A DNA stretch of 64,000 nucleotides, taken from positions 12,283,501-12,347,500 of the forward strand of contig CM052361.1 of the NCBI GenBank assembly GCA_028551475.1, in the 5' to 3' direction. Both the position numbers and the translations under genes were made by a program. Of the stretch, positions 47,880-63,043 are shown piece after piece; within the stretch, counting starts at the first letter, position 1, and every line of letters begins with the position of its first letter. The notes under the pieces were generated by a model that had not been told where the DNA came from, did no database searches, and saw only the letters and a program-made list of their open reading frames with translations. The stretch is from Casuarina equisetifolia (taxonomy: Eukaryota; Streptophyta; Magnoliopsida; Fagales; Casuarinaceae).

Positions 47880-50800
47880 ACAAAAGGCACACTTGAGTTA
47901 TATTCATTCTAACCTTTGTAGACTTTCTCAAATCCTATCCATTAGAAAAAAAAAAAGATATAAGTTATCTTTTATAAATGATTACTCAAAGAAGATATGG
48001 GTTTTCTTGAAAGATAAACATGAAATCTTTAACATATTTAAGCAATGAAAAGTTATGTTGAAAAAACAAACAAGAAGATAAATTAAGTGGTTAAGAATTG
48101 ACAATAGAGTGGAATTTTGCAACCAAGAGTTTAATGAATTCTATAAGAAGGAAGAAATAGTTAAACACCTAAAAGTAAACTACATACCTTAACAAAATGG
48201 TGTGGCGAAAAAGATGAATAGGACTTTTTATAAAAAAGCATGATTTATGCTCTCAAATTTAGGATTTTTAAGCAAATTTTAGGATGAGATAACTTTTGAA
48301 TAACATAACATGTTATTTTGATAAATAGATTTTCATAAACTAATATAGAATGCAAAACTTTCAAAAAAAATGTGATTTGATATGCTTTCCATTTATGAAA
48401 ATTTCATGGTTTTTAGCTATCCAATTTATGCACATGCTAAGGAAGAAAAACTTGAGCCAAAGACCAAGAAGTGCATCTTCCTAAGATATGTAGATGTCAT
48501 AAAAGGGTATAGATCATGGTATTCAAATGGGGTGGTTTTGGTTAATAGATATAGAGTTTTGATGAAGGCCTAATGCTAAAAAAAAAAAAAAACCTTCAAA
48601 ACAAGCTCAAATTCATAATAAGAGAATCTTGAAAAGTTGGAGCTAGAATTTAACCCTCAAACTAAACTTAATCACTAGGCTTTGATTAGATTCAAGATAT
48701 AAATAGCACCCCAAAAATTGCTCAACAAGTACCAAAAGAACTAGATTATAGTATAGCTTAACAAAGAATGAGAACAAAAATCAAGTAGTGAAGAAACTAG
48801 GAATTCTAATAGTAAAGAAACAAAATTTAAAATAAAGTTAGTTTTTAAAGACTAAATTTAAGAACAATAAATAGATTTTAATGAATGCTTTTTTCTCGTT
48901 ATGAAGCAAGCCTATTTGAGTATTGTTGTCTTTATTGGTAGTATTAGACTTGGACTTGCAATAGATAGATGTGAAGACATCATTCTTATGTTATGAGCTA
49001 GAAGAATGTCATATATCAACTTGAGGGATTCATAGTTGAAAACAAAGAGCACTTAGTTTGTAAGTTAAACAAGTTATTGCATGTCTTAAAGCAACCTCTA
49101 AAATAGTTATGTAAAAGTTTGATTTTTTTATGTAAAGTACAATAATTAGTAGTTACAAATAACACATTAAGTGAATAACCTATTTTGGAATTCCATCATA
49201 ATGGAATTTAAGATTTTAAGTCAATGTAAGAAAGTGACAAGTTCAAAACTACCACATGTTTTGAACCAATCTTTAATGTGCACAAGAATAACTTGGAATT
49301 CTAAAACAAAAAAATTAGATGCTCTAAACCTCTAAGCTAGAGAATATTAGACCAATTGTAAAGATAAATTAGTAAACAAACAACTATAGAGAAAACACAT
49401 AACCATTGTCACTTGAAATTTAAGAAATTCTCTTCCACAACATTTTCTCTCATAATGAAAGGCTTAATCTACCCTTTTGTATAGCAATATAACGTACATC
49501 TATAATAAAACTCAAGTATTACTATCCAAAATACACTTTGTTATTGAATGAGCTTTAATTTACATGTTGATTAAATTTAAAATAATCAATACAAAAGGCT
49601 ACACTAATAGTTTAAACATTTACATTTCTTTAAGATTAGCACATTAAGCAATTAAGCCATCCATAGGATAAAGGAAATACAAGAATGGCTAGTGTCATAT
49701 TAAGCATCAAAAAGAAGAAGAATGCAAAAGATAATACCGAAAAATCATTTCCTCCTTTGTAAGGATAGGTTAAGATAAGATTGTTGGTTCAAGAATTAAT
49801 ATTCTATGTGTTTATGTGTACATGAATAACTTACAGTAATTAAAACATCAAGCAAACAACTAAAATAATAAGTAATGGAAGAAAACATTAAATATAAACA
49901 AGTAAGAAATGAAAGTTCAAGAAAAAAAATTCAACTAGGAAGATACTCACTTTTCAGATATAGCTCATATCCTTTCAAATCAAGGAACATGATAAGATAG
50001 TATTAAACAATTAAGCTACATTCGAGACTTTAGAAGAATACAAAAAATTCCATCTTATAGAGAGAAGCTTAGATAGATAACTTTACAAGCATTTATCCCT
50101 TAAATTCTAATAAGTCAAAAGACTAACGGATGATATTCACAAAAGAATCAAAAGTAAAACACTAAGCCAACATAATTAAGGCCTAACCCCTTATAAGAAC
50201 AACAAACCTACAACTATACATGTTGTCCACTAATACCAACAAGAAGAATTCAAAAATTATAGGTCTAGACCAAAACCTCCAAAGCTAAACTTCATATTTA
50301 GTATAACTTCATTTTAAGCCAAAAGATAAAAAGTATCAACAATGTTCTACCTTCAATTAAAGATATTTTCAATTGAGTTAGAATCCTATAATTTCAAACC
50401 ATATCCATAAAAATTGAATGATTAAGTTGCCATATCCCAAACAGATAAATTCTCACATATGAATAAGAGAAAATAGAGTACTAAACAAGAATGAAACACA
50501 AATCTTGATCTTGGAGGAAAAAAATATCTTGAACACCAAACCTATAAAAGAAATGTTTAATAACCACTATTCATTGTTCAAATTACATAGGAACCTAGAA
50601 TTGTTATCTAAGTAGTTCCTTCTATCCCTTTAAAATAATAAGTTCCTATGAATCGTAATCCCATAGTCAACCACCACCTCGTTGGGAGAAAATGCTAAAC
50701 TAGATCTCATTACAAGTATTCTAACCATATGCATTCTAAGATTCTAAGAAAAAGGATTGCATTGATAAAATCAATTATTAATCTATTAATAACAATTTGT

Positions 50801-52230
50801 TGTTAGTTGATAATTATATATCATAGTACATTATAACTTCTAACTTCTACACACATACATCATTTACTTCTTATCACTACAACAACTTCTTAGATGAATT
50901 GGTCTATTAAACAAAGGCCAAATGAATTTGATCATAGCTTTTGTAATAGTAGGTATGATAATTGTGTTTATCACAAAAGACTTAGAGATAGTTCACTTAT
51001 CTACCTTTTATTTTATGCTAATGATAAGTTGAAATCTCTTTTTGAGCTAAGAATTTGAGATGAAGGACTTGGGAGAAACCAAAAAAAATATTGGAATGGA
51101 AATTCTACATGAAAAAGAAAAGGGTAAGTTATATTTAACTTATAAAAGTAGAAATCTACATAAAATCTAAAAACTAATAAAAACACCACTTATTGCTCAC
51201 TTCAAGTTTTCTACAAAATTATCTCCTAAAACTCAAAACGAAGTTGAAGAAATGTCTAAAATTTCAAATTGAAGTATTGTTAGAAGCATTATGTATGTCA
51301 TGATCTACGCAAGACCTAACATAATTTATGCAATAAGTTATGTTATAAGTAAATAATGAGTGATCCTAAAAAAGGGCATTAGTTAGCTATTAAATGGATG
51401 TTGAGATAGTTAAGAGGTACATCTTATGTTGATATTGTTTATCACAATAAGAAGTGTTGCTAAGTATATGGTTTTGTAGATTTAGATTATACAAGGAATT
51501 TGGACAAGAGATGATCACTTTGTGGTTATGTTTCCATAATACTTGAAAGTGCAATAAGTTAGAAGGTTATACTAGAATCAATAATTGTTCTTTTTAATAC
51601 TAAAGCTAAGTTCATGGAAATTGTTGAAAGAATTAAGAAAGCTATATGGTTAGAAAGGTTGTTAATTGATCTTAAGTTAAACCAAGAATGTGTTAAATGA
51701 TCAAGGCTATTAAGAGAAAGAGTTTTGCAGCAACTTTGCTTAGTATATCTTTTAAGGTCGTATTGTATCACGTTTAGAGAAAAAGAAATAGAAAAAAATT
51801 CAACAATACAAGTTTAGATAACTCAACCATTATTGCTAAAATCAAGAAGAATATGAGAGGGAAGATTTCATCTACTAGAGGAGTTAAGCCTACAAATTGT
51901 AATTAATTCTTACAAAAGCTTTGAAATTTGTCAAATACAATGTTTAAGCTTAAATGATGATGTTTTGTTATTGAACAATTTTGTAAATTTTTATGGTGAT
52001 ATATAATTTGACCTTCCATAAAAAAAAAAATTGTGTTGAAGTTTATTGTGATATTCAAAGTGCCATTTGGTTGGCTAAATATTAAAGATATCATGAAAAA
52101 TCAAAACATATTGATGTGAAATGTCATTTTACTCAAGAAATAGTTGTTGAAGGGAAGATTCAAGCAAAAAACAAAATTTACCTTTCTTAATATAGCAAAT
52201 TAGCTTACTAGACCAACTACTATAGTTAAA
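47880..52230 (+). pseudogene. Copia gag-pol polyprotein relic
   Basis: Integrase core traces run from about 47880 to 48290 (FINDYSKKIWVFLKDKHE, WLRIDNRVEFCNQEF, QNGVAKKMNRTF). The post-integrase conserved segment is at 48382-48570 (YPIYAHAKEEKLEPKTKKCIF). Reverse transcriptase starts near 48960, breaks off near 49140 and resumes near 50890 (RPNEFDHSFCNSRYDNCVYHK, LLFYANDK). RNase H and end-of-pol traces follow to about 52230 (KAEFMEIVE, then KHIDVKCHFTQEIVVEGKI). Many stops and frameshifts occur, so the polyprotein is dead. Confidence 0.8.
49140..50885. mobile_element. Unidentified ~1.75-kb insertion in the Copia reverse transcriptase
   Basis: Reverse-transcriptase homology stops after KFDFFM and resumes with IKQRPNEFDHSF, residues that are normally adjacent. 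The DNA between has no coding signal I recognise. Its last 90 bases run TGTTG...CAACA (about 50797-50885), which could be a short LTR or terminal repeat, but I found no matching copy at the left end and no clear target-site duplication. Confidence 0.4.
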
Positions 52231-52974
52231 TTTAGTCACTTTCTAGCTTAATTAGTGTTTATAAAAGATAAGAAGATAAGAAAGGAGAAACATATGAAGA
52301 AAGAGAATAAAAAACCAAGAAATTATTCACCAAAGTGGAGAATTGTTAAGAAGGTGATTCATAATCTAATGTTCTTACTTATTATATATGAACAATACAA
52401 AAGACTATTCTATTTTAATGTAAAGAAGTTCTCAAAGTTAGTTAAATATCATAGCTAAAAAGGCATATGCATGTCCTTAAGTATTGCTATCACTTAAGCC
52501 AATGAAGAAGAGATACTTGTATCTTCTTGAAGAAGACAAAAGGCCTTAAAAATTTTAGGAATGGTGGAAAAGGAGAAAAATAAGATAGGTCTATAGAATA
52601 CAAGAAGAGAGGAAAAACCATTAATTTATGGAGAAAAAGTAAGTATAGAAAAAGTTATAGTAAGTGTAAAAAAAACTCGAATGAACAACAAATAGTCTAA
52701 AGGTGTATTAAGGCTTTATTGGAAGAATAAATAGCTTGTAATACAAGTTGATATGCTATTGATTACTAAATAAACATTATGTTTTCCTTATTTAGTCCAT
52801 GGATATAAGCAAAAAAATCATGTGTTGAATCACATAAATCTTGGTCTTTATGTGTGCTTATCTTGTTCTTAATTATGTTAACTTATCTACCATACAAACC
52901 TTTTTACATTTCTATTTAGAAAAATTAATCCTATTGCAATAAACCATAGTTTGATATAACATTCTAGGAGACTT

Positions 52975-53670
52975 GTTAAGAAATAGTACTTGTCTCACCT
53001 CCCTTAAGGTTAACTCATGCCTTAATCTTTTATCAGTACCTCAGCAAATAGAGAATCTCACTGCTCCAAAATACTTACCATATGTTGGTGTCAAAAGTTA
53101 AAGTATTGACGAGAAGAATTGTAAAATCTTAAATCCTTGGATTCCTTGTAAATTATTGAATGTCATGTTATTACCTTTTTGCCAAAGGTCATTTAAGGTT
53201 TGTCCATTGAGAATTGTGATAATTATTCTTTACCTTAATACATTGGAGTGTTAAACTATTATGGACTACCTAAAATTAATTGCTTTCCTAGATGGTTTGT
53301 ACAACCTCTAAATCCTCTAAATTTTGAACATTTTATGTTGTCTTAATTTTGGTTTTATTCCAAAGGAACCACCTTATGTTAATACACCGCAAACTCTAGA
53401 AATTCATAGTTATATGAGCTTGCAATGTTTCCCTAAATGGAATAAGAATTTTTCTTTGCTTAGATCATTAAAATTTTTAAATTGCAATAATTTGACTTCT
53501 CTTCCTAAAGGATTGCTATAGCTCAATGCATCTAGCATTTTTCCTTTCAATAATATCTTAATTCAAAGAAGTGGTGGAAGTGACCAAAATGTGGAGATTG
53601 CCAAAAGGAAGCTCTTTGCATATTTTCATCAGATGGCTAGAATTAAGGAAATAATTCAAGATACTAGGTG
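52975..53670 (+). pseudogene. NLR relic 2 (LRR part only)
   Basis: It begins 13 bp after the old Copia LTR. The DNA is similar to relic 1 at about 42730-42960 and 43200-43470 (CTCACCTCCCTTAAGGTTAACTCATG). Translated pieces include CLTSLKVNSCLNLLSVPQQIENL and LRSLKFLNCNNLTSLPKGLL, typical of the C-terminal LRRs of RGA-type NLRs. The NB-ARC part is absent to its left, where the retroelement sits. Confidence 0.75.
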
Positions 53671-53939
53671 AATCACAACAACTATTATCTTAATTTATCT
53701 TCTCTTAGCATGAAACAACTTAACTTAAAATAAAATTTTATAGAGCTTAAAAATCTCATCTTTCCATCTATGTGAGATAGTTTAGAATTATACATAAATG
53801 GAGTTAGATGTAAAACTTGGAAATTAATGTTTAGTCTCATCATCATTAAGTTGATCAACTTTCTAATAAACTTCGAATAGCTAGTAATATCTTTTAATCA
53901 AGGGTGGTGAATTTTTATTTGATTCCATAACAATTAAAG

Positions 53940-54770
53940 TTGGCTTTGGTAGGAAAGTTTTGCTTCTAACATCGTCAATTGAAGACACTAATCATGGAAT
54001 CTTAGTTTTAATGATGTGACCTTCCTTGGAACTTCATCCACTAAGACTTCAACATTTGGCCTCCATGATTAGAACAGAGCTTAGGCATAAACAATTTGAA
54101 CTTCTTTAGAACTTAATTGATTAAGACTTTAAATTGAGTATTGTTTGGTATTTGATTATGTGAGCTAAAAAGATTTTGACAGATAAACATTAATGTAAAT
54201 TAATTAAGGAATTTACATTATAGTGGATAAAAAGTTTGACTAAACAAAAATTACAAAGAAAATTTATGATCATTTTGACTATCTTGGCTTACAAAATATT
54301 TTTAATCTGTTAGATTATAATTAACATTAGGATTAGTAATATGACTATTTTAGGACTAAGATATTCAGATAAGATAAGATATTCAAATAAAAAATAATAA
54401 CTATTGTTATCTGTTACAATTTTATCTTATAGATATTATAGACCATTATTATTTTTAAGATAAGCTTTCTTGTAACTTCATCAATTAGAATACTAATAAT
54501 GGAGTCTTTGGTATGATGGTGTGAGCTTCCTTGGAACTTGGTCGATTGAGACAACATTGGGCATCATAGTTATCATGAAGTCTAATATTTGACAACATAA
54601 GCTTCTTTGTAACTTTGTAAACTGAGATACTATCACGGAGTCTCAGGACTCATGTTGTGAGCTTCCTTTTGAACTACATTAATTGAGACTTTTAAACATT
54701 TGGTCTCCTAGTTGTTAAGAGTTTTGGTATTAACAAAGTAAGCTTCCTTGGGATTTTTTATCAATAAAAA
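53940..54770 (+). repeat. Diverged tandem repeat, about eight units
   Basis: The core GTGAGCTTCCTTGGAACTTcaTCgATTGAGACT recurs in variant form near 53955, 54016, 54089, 54465, 54523, 54597, 54656 and 54739, mostly 58-83 bp apart. A 300-bp AT-rich block (about 54165-54460) separates the third and fourth units. The units are too diverged and stop-ridden to be coding. Confidence 0.6.
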
Positions 54771-57700
54771 TAAAAGAAAATGTTTTTAACAATAAATAAA
54801 TATATTTTAATTAGTGAAATTTTGATTATATTATTTGATTATATGGAGAATGTTGTTAAACACTATGCATGCTTAGCCCAGTCCACATGTTTCTGCAAGT
54901 TCGGTCTAGTTTAGACAAGCATTTAGCCCATTTATTTTGTTCGTTATAAGTCCATATATATGACAAGTCCAGTCAAAACCATGCACTAGATCATTTGGCT
55001 CAATTCCGATTGTTTGGCTCCGATTATCTCATTTGTTACCCAACGGTGTGTTTCATCACATGGTAATGAGTACAATAACGTAAGTAGAAAAAATCCGCTC
55101 ATAGCTTGTACTTTCTCTATTTGCTTCATTGATTTGAGAGATAGTATGTGCTGCTAAAGTTGAAAAGAGGAAGCCTAAAATTTACATAAATCAATTATTG
55201 ATACTAGAAGAAAAGGTGTCTATAAAGAATATACGATGCCATGATATTTTGTGCTAAAGTTGTGCATCCTGATTATTTTATGAAAGAAGCTTAAAATTTC
55301 TTCTCAATTTAGTGCATTTAATTTTTCAATGTTGATATTTCTTGATTACTCACTTATTTATCAAGGTTTTTTTTCTTAAATTCTATTAATCTTAAAGATT
55401 TTACTTCGTCACATATCCTCAAGATTAGAAATACAATATAAAAAATGTAAATATACTTCACAATAAGTAATTAAATGAAAGTTAAAATATAAAGTTCAAA
55501 GTAACAAAACTTGGCATTTGTGATGACAAGTTGCCAAAACTCATTGGAATGCCCAACTTATATCAACAGACATATCACATAAAATACAAAATTTTGAAGA
55601 ATCGAGAAATAAAATGTTAAAAATAATTCAAGAAAATAAAATGGAAAAAAAACATAGAAACAAGGAAAAGTTATAACTTTGGTTTATAGCTTCCCATGTA
55701 ATTTAACTCATTCTTTCTATTTTTAATCTTAACGCATTAAGGCTCTATCTTTTTTTTTCAATTTGAAATAGATTTCTTTATTATTCTACTACCAATTAAG
55801 TAATGACAAGTTACACATCAAATTAAATATTGAAGTGTAGTAAAAATAAAACACTAAAAAAAATTTAAATCAAAAGAAACCTCACAAGTTAATAAATTCT
55901 CAAGAAAGAAAAATTCAAGTGAATTGTGAGGATCACTAGGTGTCCTTTATGGTTAAGGTTTTTCAAAAAAGTATATTGATAACTTGTGAGGCTAAGAATG
56001 TTGGTAGTAGAGAAAACTTGAAGATTCCATAAATCTGGATAAATACTTATCACATCAACCCTACCTTTTACAATGATTTGTTAAAATCAAGACTAAAGTT
56101 AAAATCAAAATCAAACTTCTAAGAAATCACTTATCAAATTTTAACTCTACTTACTATATATCCAATTATGGGTTTTAACATCCATATAAAAATCCTATAA
56201 TAGAAATCTAATTCTACTTACTACAAATCCAATTGTAGGATTTAAGATCCATATAATGGTCCATCCACTGCATGTTGCTCAGAGTCAATTCTATCATTGA
56301 AGATTTAGCCATAGTTGCGTGCAAGAAATAACATGAGGGAACATGGCCATTATGGCACATGTTAATGGAAGGTTGGTTGAATTTTGTGGAAAACATTAGT
56401 AAAATATGGAGAAAATCCAAGAAAGTTTACAATAATGTAATTACGATATTACATAAACAGGAAAAAGAAAAAAGATATACAATATTTACATAAAAATAAT
56501 AAGAAATAAAATATAGCTCTAACAAGCCTATTTAAAAAATAGTTAGATAATAATTGAAGGGATACGTGTTTGTGAAGGCAAGAAGCTACAACTGTTCAAA
56601 AGGTTAAACTTGAATGACACGGTCCAAACGGCTGCATAGAATAAGGTTGCATCCCACGTCATCTATGCGTTTTAATAGAGACATGCTGGGCAATTCTCTT
56701 AGCTGAGCACGCTAGCTGTGTTCAACTGGCGTCTAGGGAATATGTAAGTAGCCAAATAGTATTCAAGACCAGGCTTTTTTCTGTGCAAAGCAGTTAATCA
56801 ATGAAAATACACAGTTTTTCTTACAGCGATGCATGAGCTCTCTTTATCCTTATGTTTGTTTAGGCCCTGTGATGCAAATCATGTGTAAGCCTTGTGAGAT
56901 GGAGCCCGTGAATCCAACGGAAATCAACCTGAATCTAAGCTTATTGCCCTACCACGCCCTTTGATGGTCGAGCAATGATTCCAAGAACATAAATGTAACA
57001 GTAACATTGATTTGCATATTCAGTACAATTTCTTTGAGATTTAGTAACATGTAGTATGATAGTAGTCCCAATAATGCAACAATGGGAACTTAGTTCTATA
57101 ATTATGAAAGATCTAGATGCATAAACTTTTGGTTGGAGAAAATGCCACTGGTTCTTGAAATGTGTATAATATTGAGCTTTAAAATGTATATGTATTGTCT
57201 GTCCATTTGTCCAAAATTGTATAAGCTGAGAATCTCAATTTATGTTAACAGTAATGGCAGCACACTCCCTCTGTCCATCTCTCTCTTTTGGAGAAAACGA
57301 GAGGAAAAAAAAAAGGACTTTTCTAGGAAGTGAGGAAAGATGTGTTGAATTTTAGGTATCTAGGTTCTGCATTTCCAAAATAGCCATCTTTGCTACAAAG
57401 CTTGTTAAATATTAAATATTAGGATAAGAAATACGATAACAGAAGTAGGTATAAGAATAAGAGATCAGAATTTGGGATTGTTTAATCTTATAGGTCTACA
57501 TTCAGTGTTGGTAACGCCCAATGGGGCAAGTGATTTTGTTCCAAATAAAAACATTAAAGTAAAAGAGTATATATCCTTCTTGATAACCTCCAATACAAAC
57601 GTATTTTTATTCTTGCAACTACACTATAATTCAATTCGTAGGGTAGAATTGATAAGTGAAGTGTAACAAGATGTTAAAAAGTTGTAAGAAAAGGATATGT

Positions 57701-58050
57701 TTTAAATTTTTTTAAAATAAATCTCTAATATGATTTAATATAGTATATTTTTCTTAATGCTCTTAACAAGTCTCTTTATGATCATTATGGGCCGTGAGCT
57801 TTATCATGGGAGTAACATTTTCTCTTTCATAAACAAGAAGTGTCATATGCTGAATTTAGATGCTAATACTAAATTAACACAATTATTTTTTATATGCAAA
57901 CAGTGTATAAATAATTAATATAATATCAAGATTAAGTTTAGAGGATGACCACCCTTCGTATAGTCATATTAAATTTGAAATAGAAGGCTTTTGGTTAGTG
58001 GACGTCATAGGACAATTAGGTGTTAGGAGACTTTCTTTTTTATGACTTAA
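54771..58050. other. AT-rich intergenic DNA, no supported gene
   Basis: No motif-bearing frames were found. A GC-richer island at about 56560-56960 stands out but contains no frame or family signature that I recognise. Confidence 0.4.
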
Positions 58051-58418
58051 TTTAAGGTGTATGGAAGAAGAGAAGATAAAGAAAAGATTATAGAACTTCT
58101 ATGTACTACCAATAGTGGGGAAAATATAGTGTGATGTTCCAATCATTTCAATTGAAGGAATAGGAGGCATGAATAAGACAACACTTGCTCAATTGGTCTA
58201 TGGTGATGCATATATAATGTGAGGCTTTAAGATGAAAATGTGGGCACACATTTCATACAATTTTAATGTTAGAAAGATTATCACTGTCATTATAGAATCT
58301 ATGACCAAGAGGAAATGAAATGTAAGTTATAATCATTTGTCTACGTATCTTAAACAATGCAATGACTTTTTTTTGTTGGCAATTGGAGTACAAATTGTCA
58401 AGAAATGTATTTAATGAG

Positions 58419-58539
58419 CTTTTTTTTTTCTTTTTAATATTAAATGCACACACTCAATTTACACATAAAGGGTGTCAAACCCCAAATCTCACTGTTGAAG
58501 TTCCAATTAGCTCACTATTAAGTTAGTTGGTTAAGCAAC
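58419..58539 (-). repeat. SINE-like element, minus strand, inserted in NLR relic 3
   Basis: Read on the minus strand, it has the head GTTGCTTAACCAACTAACTTAATAGTGAGC (box-A-like), a box-B-like GGGGTTTGACACCC, a unique 3' part, and an A-rich tail at the + strand T-run 58420-58435. It is the same family as 2448-2560. It directly follows the NLR motif IVKKC, so it interrupts the resistance-gene sequence. Confidence 0.6.
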
Positions 58540-59497
58540 TTTAAAGAGATATTGCGAATGTCTTATAATGGCACAAAAGTTTACATAATGTATGATCTCA
58601 TTCATGATTTTGTCTAGTTTATTGTTGATAATAATTTCTTGAAGTTGGGGCATGCCCCTCCACCAAGTAATCTTACAAGAACTCATCACTTATAAATAAT
58701 TTTCAATTATCTACATTCCTACTAGCCTTATTGGAAGCTAAATGTCTTGAAAGCTTGTTTTTCATTTCTCATGTAGTTATTTTTTAGGAGTTTTCTTCTT
58801 TATTATCCATTAATTTTAAGCACTTAAGGGATGTCGAGCCCTAAATCTCAATGTTGGAGTTTCTACTAATACACCACTAAGTTAGTTAGCTAAGCAACTT
58901 TAATGAGATATTGTGAATATCTTATAATGGCACAAAAGTTTATAAAATGCATGATCTCATTCCTAATTTTGTCTAGTTTGTTATTGGTAATAAATTTTTA
59001 AAGTTGCCCTTTTGGTAAATAATCTTACAAGAATTCATCTCTCATAAGTAATTTTCAATCATCTACATTTTCACAACCTTGCTAGAAGCTAAGTGTCTTA
59101 GAAGCTTGTTTTTCATTTCTTCTGGAGTTATTTCTTAAGAGTTTCCTTCTTTATTATTAGTTAATTTTAAGTACATAAGGGGTATTGAACCCTAAATCTC
59201 ATTGTTGGAGTTCACACCAGCTCACAATTAAATTAGTTGACTAAACAACTTTAATAAGATATTGTGAATGTCTTATAATGGTACAAAAGTTTATAGAATG
59301 CATGATCTCATTCATAATTTTGTCTAATTTGTTTCTAGTAATAAATTCTTAAAGCTGGAGCATGTCTTTATGCGAAGTAATCTTACAAGAACTCGTCACT
59401 CATCAATAGTTTTCAATTTTCAATCATCTATATTCGTATTAGCCTTGGTGGAAGCTAAGCATCTTAGAAGGCTTTTTTCATTCCCCCTAGAATTAAG
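58470..59497 (+). repeat. Three tandem ~355-bp units spanning SINE head plus NLR sequence
   Basis: Units start at 58470, 58828 and 59180 with GGG(T/A)(T/G)(G/T)...ACCC(C/T)AAATCTCA. Each then contains the SINE head on the minus strand, AGATATTG.GAAT.TCTTATAATGG.ACAAAAGTTTA, the MHD-region ATG.ATGATCTCATTC, and GAAGCTAA..(G/A)TCTTAGAAGC. Identity is high but clearly diverged. The A-rich SINE tail is present only before unit 1, so units 2 and 3 begin inside the SINE. Confidence 0.85.
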
Positions 59498-59508
59498 GAA
59501 CTCTTCTT

Positions 59509-59590
59509 AGCCTAGTGGTAATTGGGTCAAACCCCTAACCAACAAGTCAAGAGTTCAAATCCCTTCCATGTACATTGTGAGAAAGAGAGA
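59509..59590 (+). repeat. tRNA-derived SINE-like element head
   Basis: TAGCCTAGTGGTAATTGG (box A, 59509-59526) and GAGTTCAAATCCC (box B, 59551-59563) are close to tRNA promoter consensus and correctly spaced. TGTACATTGTGAGAAAGAGAG follows. No tRNA acceptor stem is present. The 3' end is not resolved. Confidence 0.55.
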
Positions 59591-60023
59591 TTTGGAAAGC
59601 ATTGCACAATTCCACTGTAAAGTAATTTGCTTTCATCATGTAAAGTAATTTACCGTGCAATCCAAATTCTAGCTTCCTATCTCTTATGACTTGTATAAGC
59701 ATTTATATGGGTTCCTGTGTACAAGAAAGGAATAAAAGGTTGACTGAAGTTTTGTTAGGCCCTCTTCATGCTTTTTAACATATTATTGCAGATCTCTTGT
59801 ATCTTTCATCTTTTGCTGTTCTTAAGTACATACGAAGAGCAACCAACAGAGTTCCTTAGAGATTGACCAAGCACACACTAAAGTATGCTTCAATTTTATC
59901 GGTGGTTGCTCCACCCTTTCTCTAATTGTTCTTTGGCATGCCTTGGCATCAAAGACTGCATTAGACCTTTTACCATAGATCAGGAGGCCCTTGAATAGTT
60001 TATAAATCTCAAGCTGCCCCGAT
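59591..60023. other. MCM8 3' flank
   Basis: The region downstream of the MCM8 stop (minus strand) is expected to hold its 3' untranslated region. The longer open frame on this strand is read-through of the last exon in another frame. Confidence 0.4.

Positions 60024-63043
<3,020 letters not shown>

Larger units (their letters stand above)
47337..52962 (+). mobile_element. Old decayed Copia retrotransposon
   Basis: Matching ends at 47337-47500 and 52799-52962 (both 164 bp, ending GATATAACA) are the 3' parts of two diverged LTRs. A degenerate primer-binding-like TAGTATCATAGC follows the first at 47504. Integrase, reverse transcriptase and RNase H remnants lie between them in Copia order. The LTRs extend further left than I can align; their 5' ends and target-site duplication are not resolved. 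LTR divergence is much greater than in the element at 27214. Confidence 0.7.
58060..59500 (+). pseudogene. NLR relic 3, with internal triplication
   Basis: P-loop-like SIEGIGGMNKTTLAQLVYGD lies near 58150 (the essential Gly-Lys changed to Asn-Lys), then an RNBS-A-like FKMKMWAHISYNFNVRKI. Most of NB-ARC is deleted. Next comes the GLPL-region IGVQIVKKC near 58380, cut by a SINE. The region carrying the MHD motif (VYIMYDLIHDF and variants) is present three times in tandem. Frames are broken throughout. Confidence 0.75.

Noticed and set aside
59509..59590. tRNA gene
   Set aside because: Box A and box B are good, but no acceptor stem or full cloverleaf can be formed; a SINE head is the better explanation.
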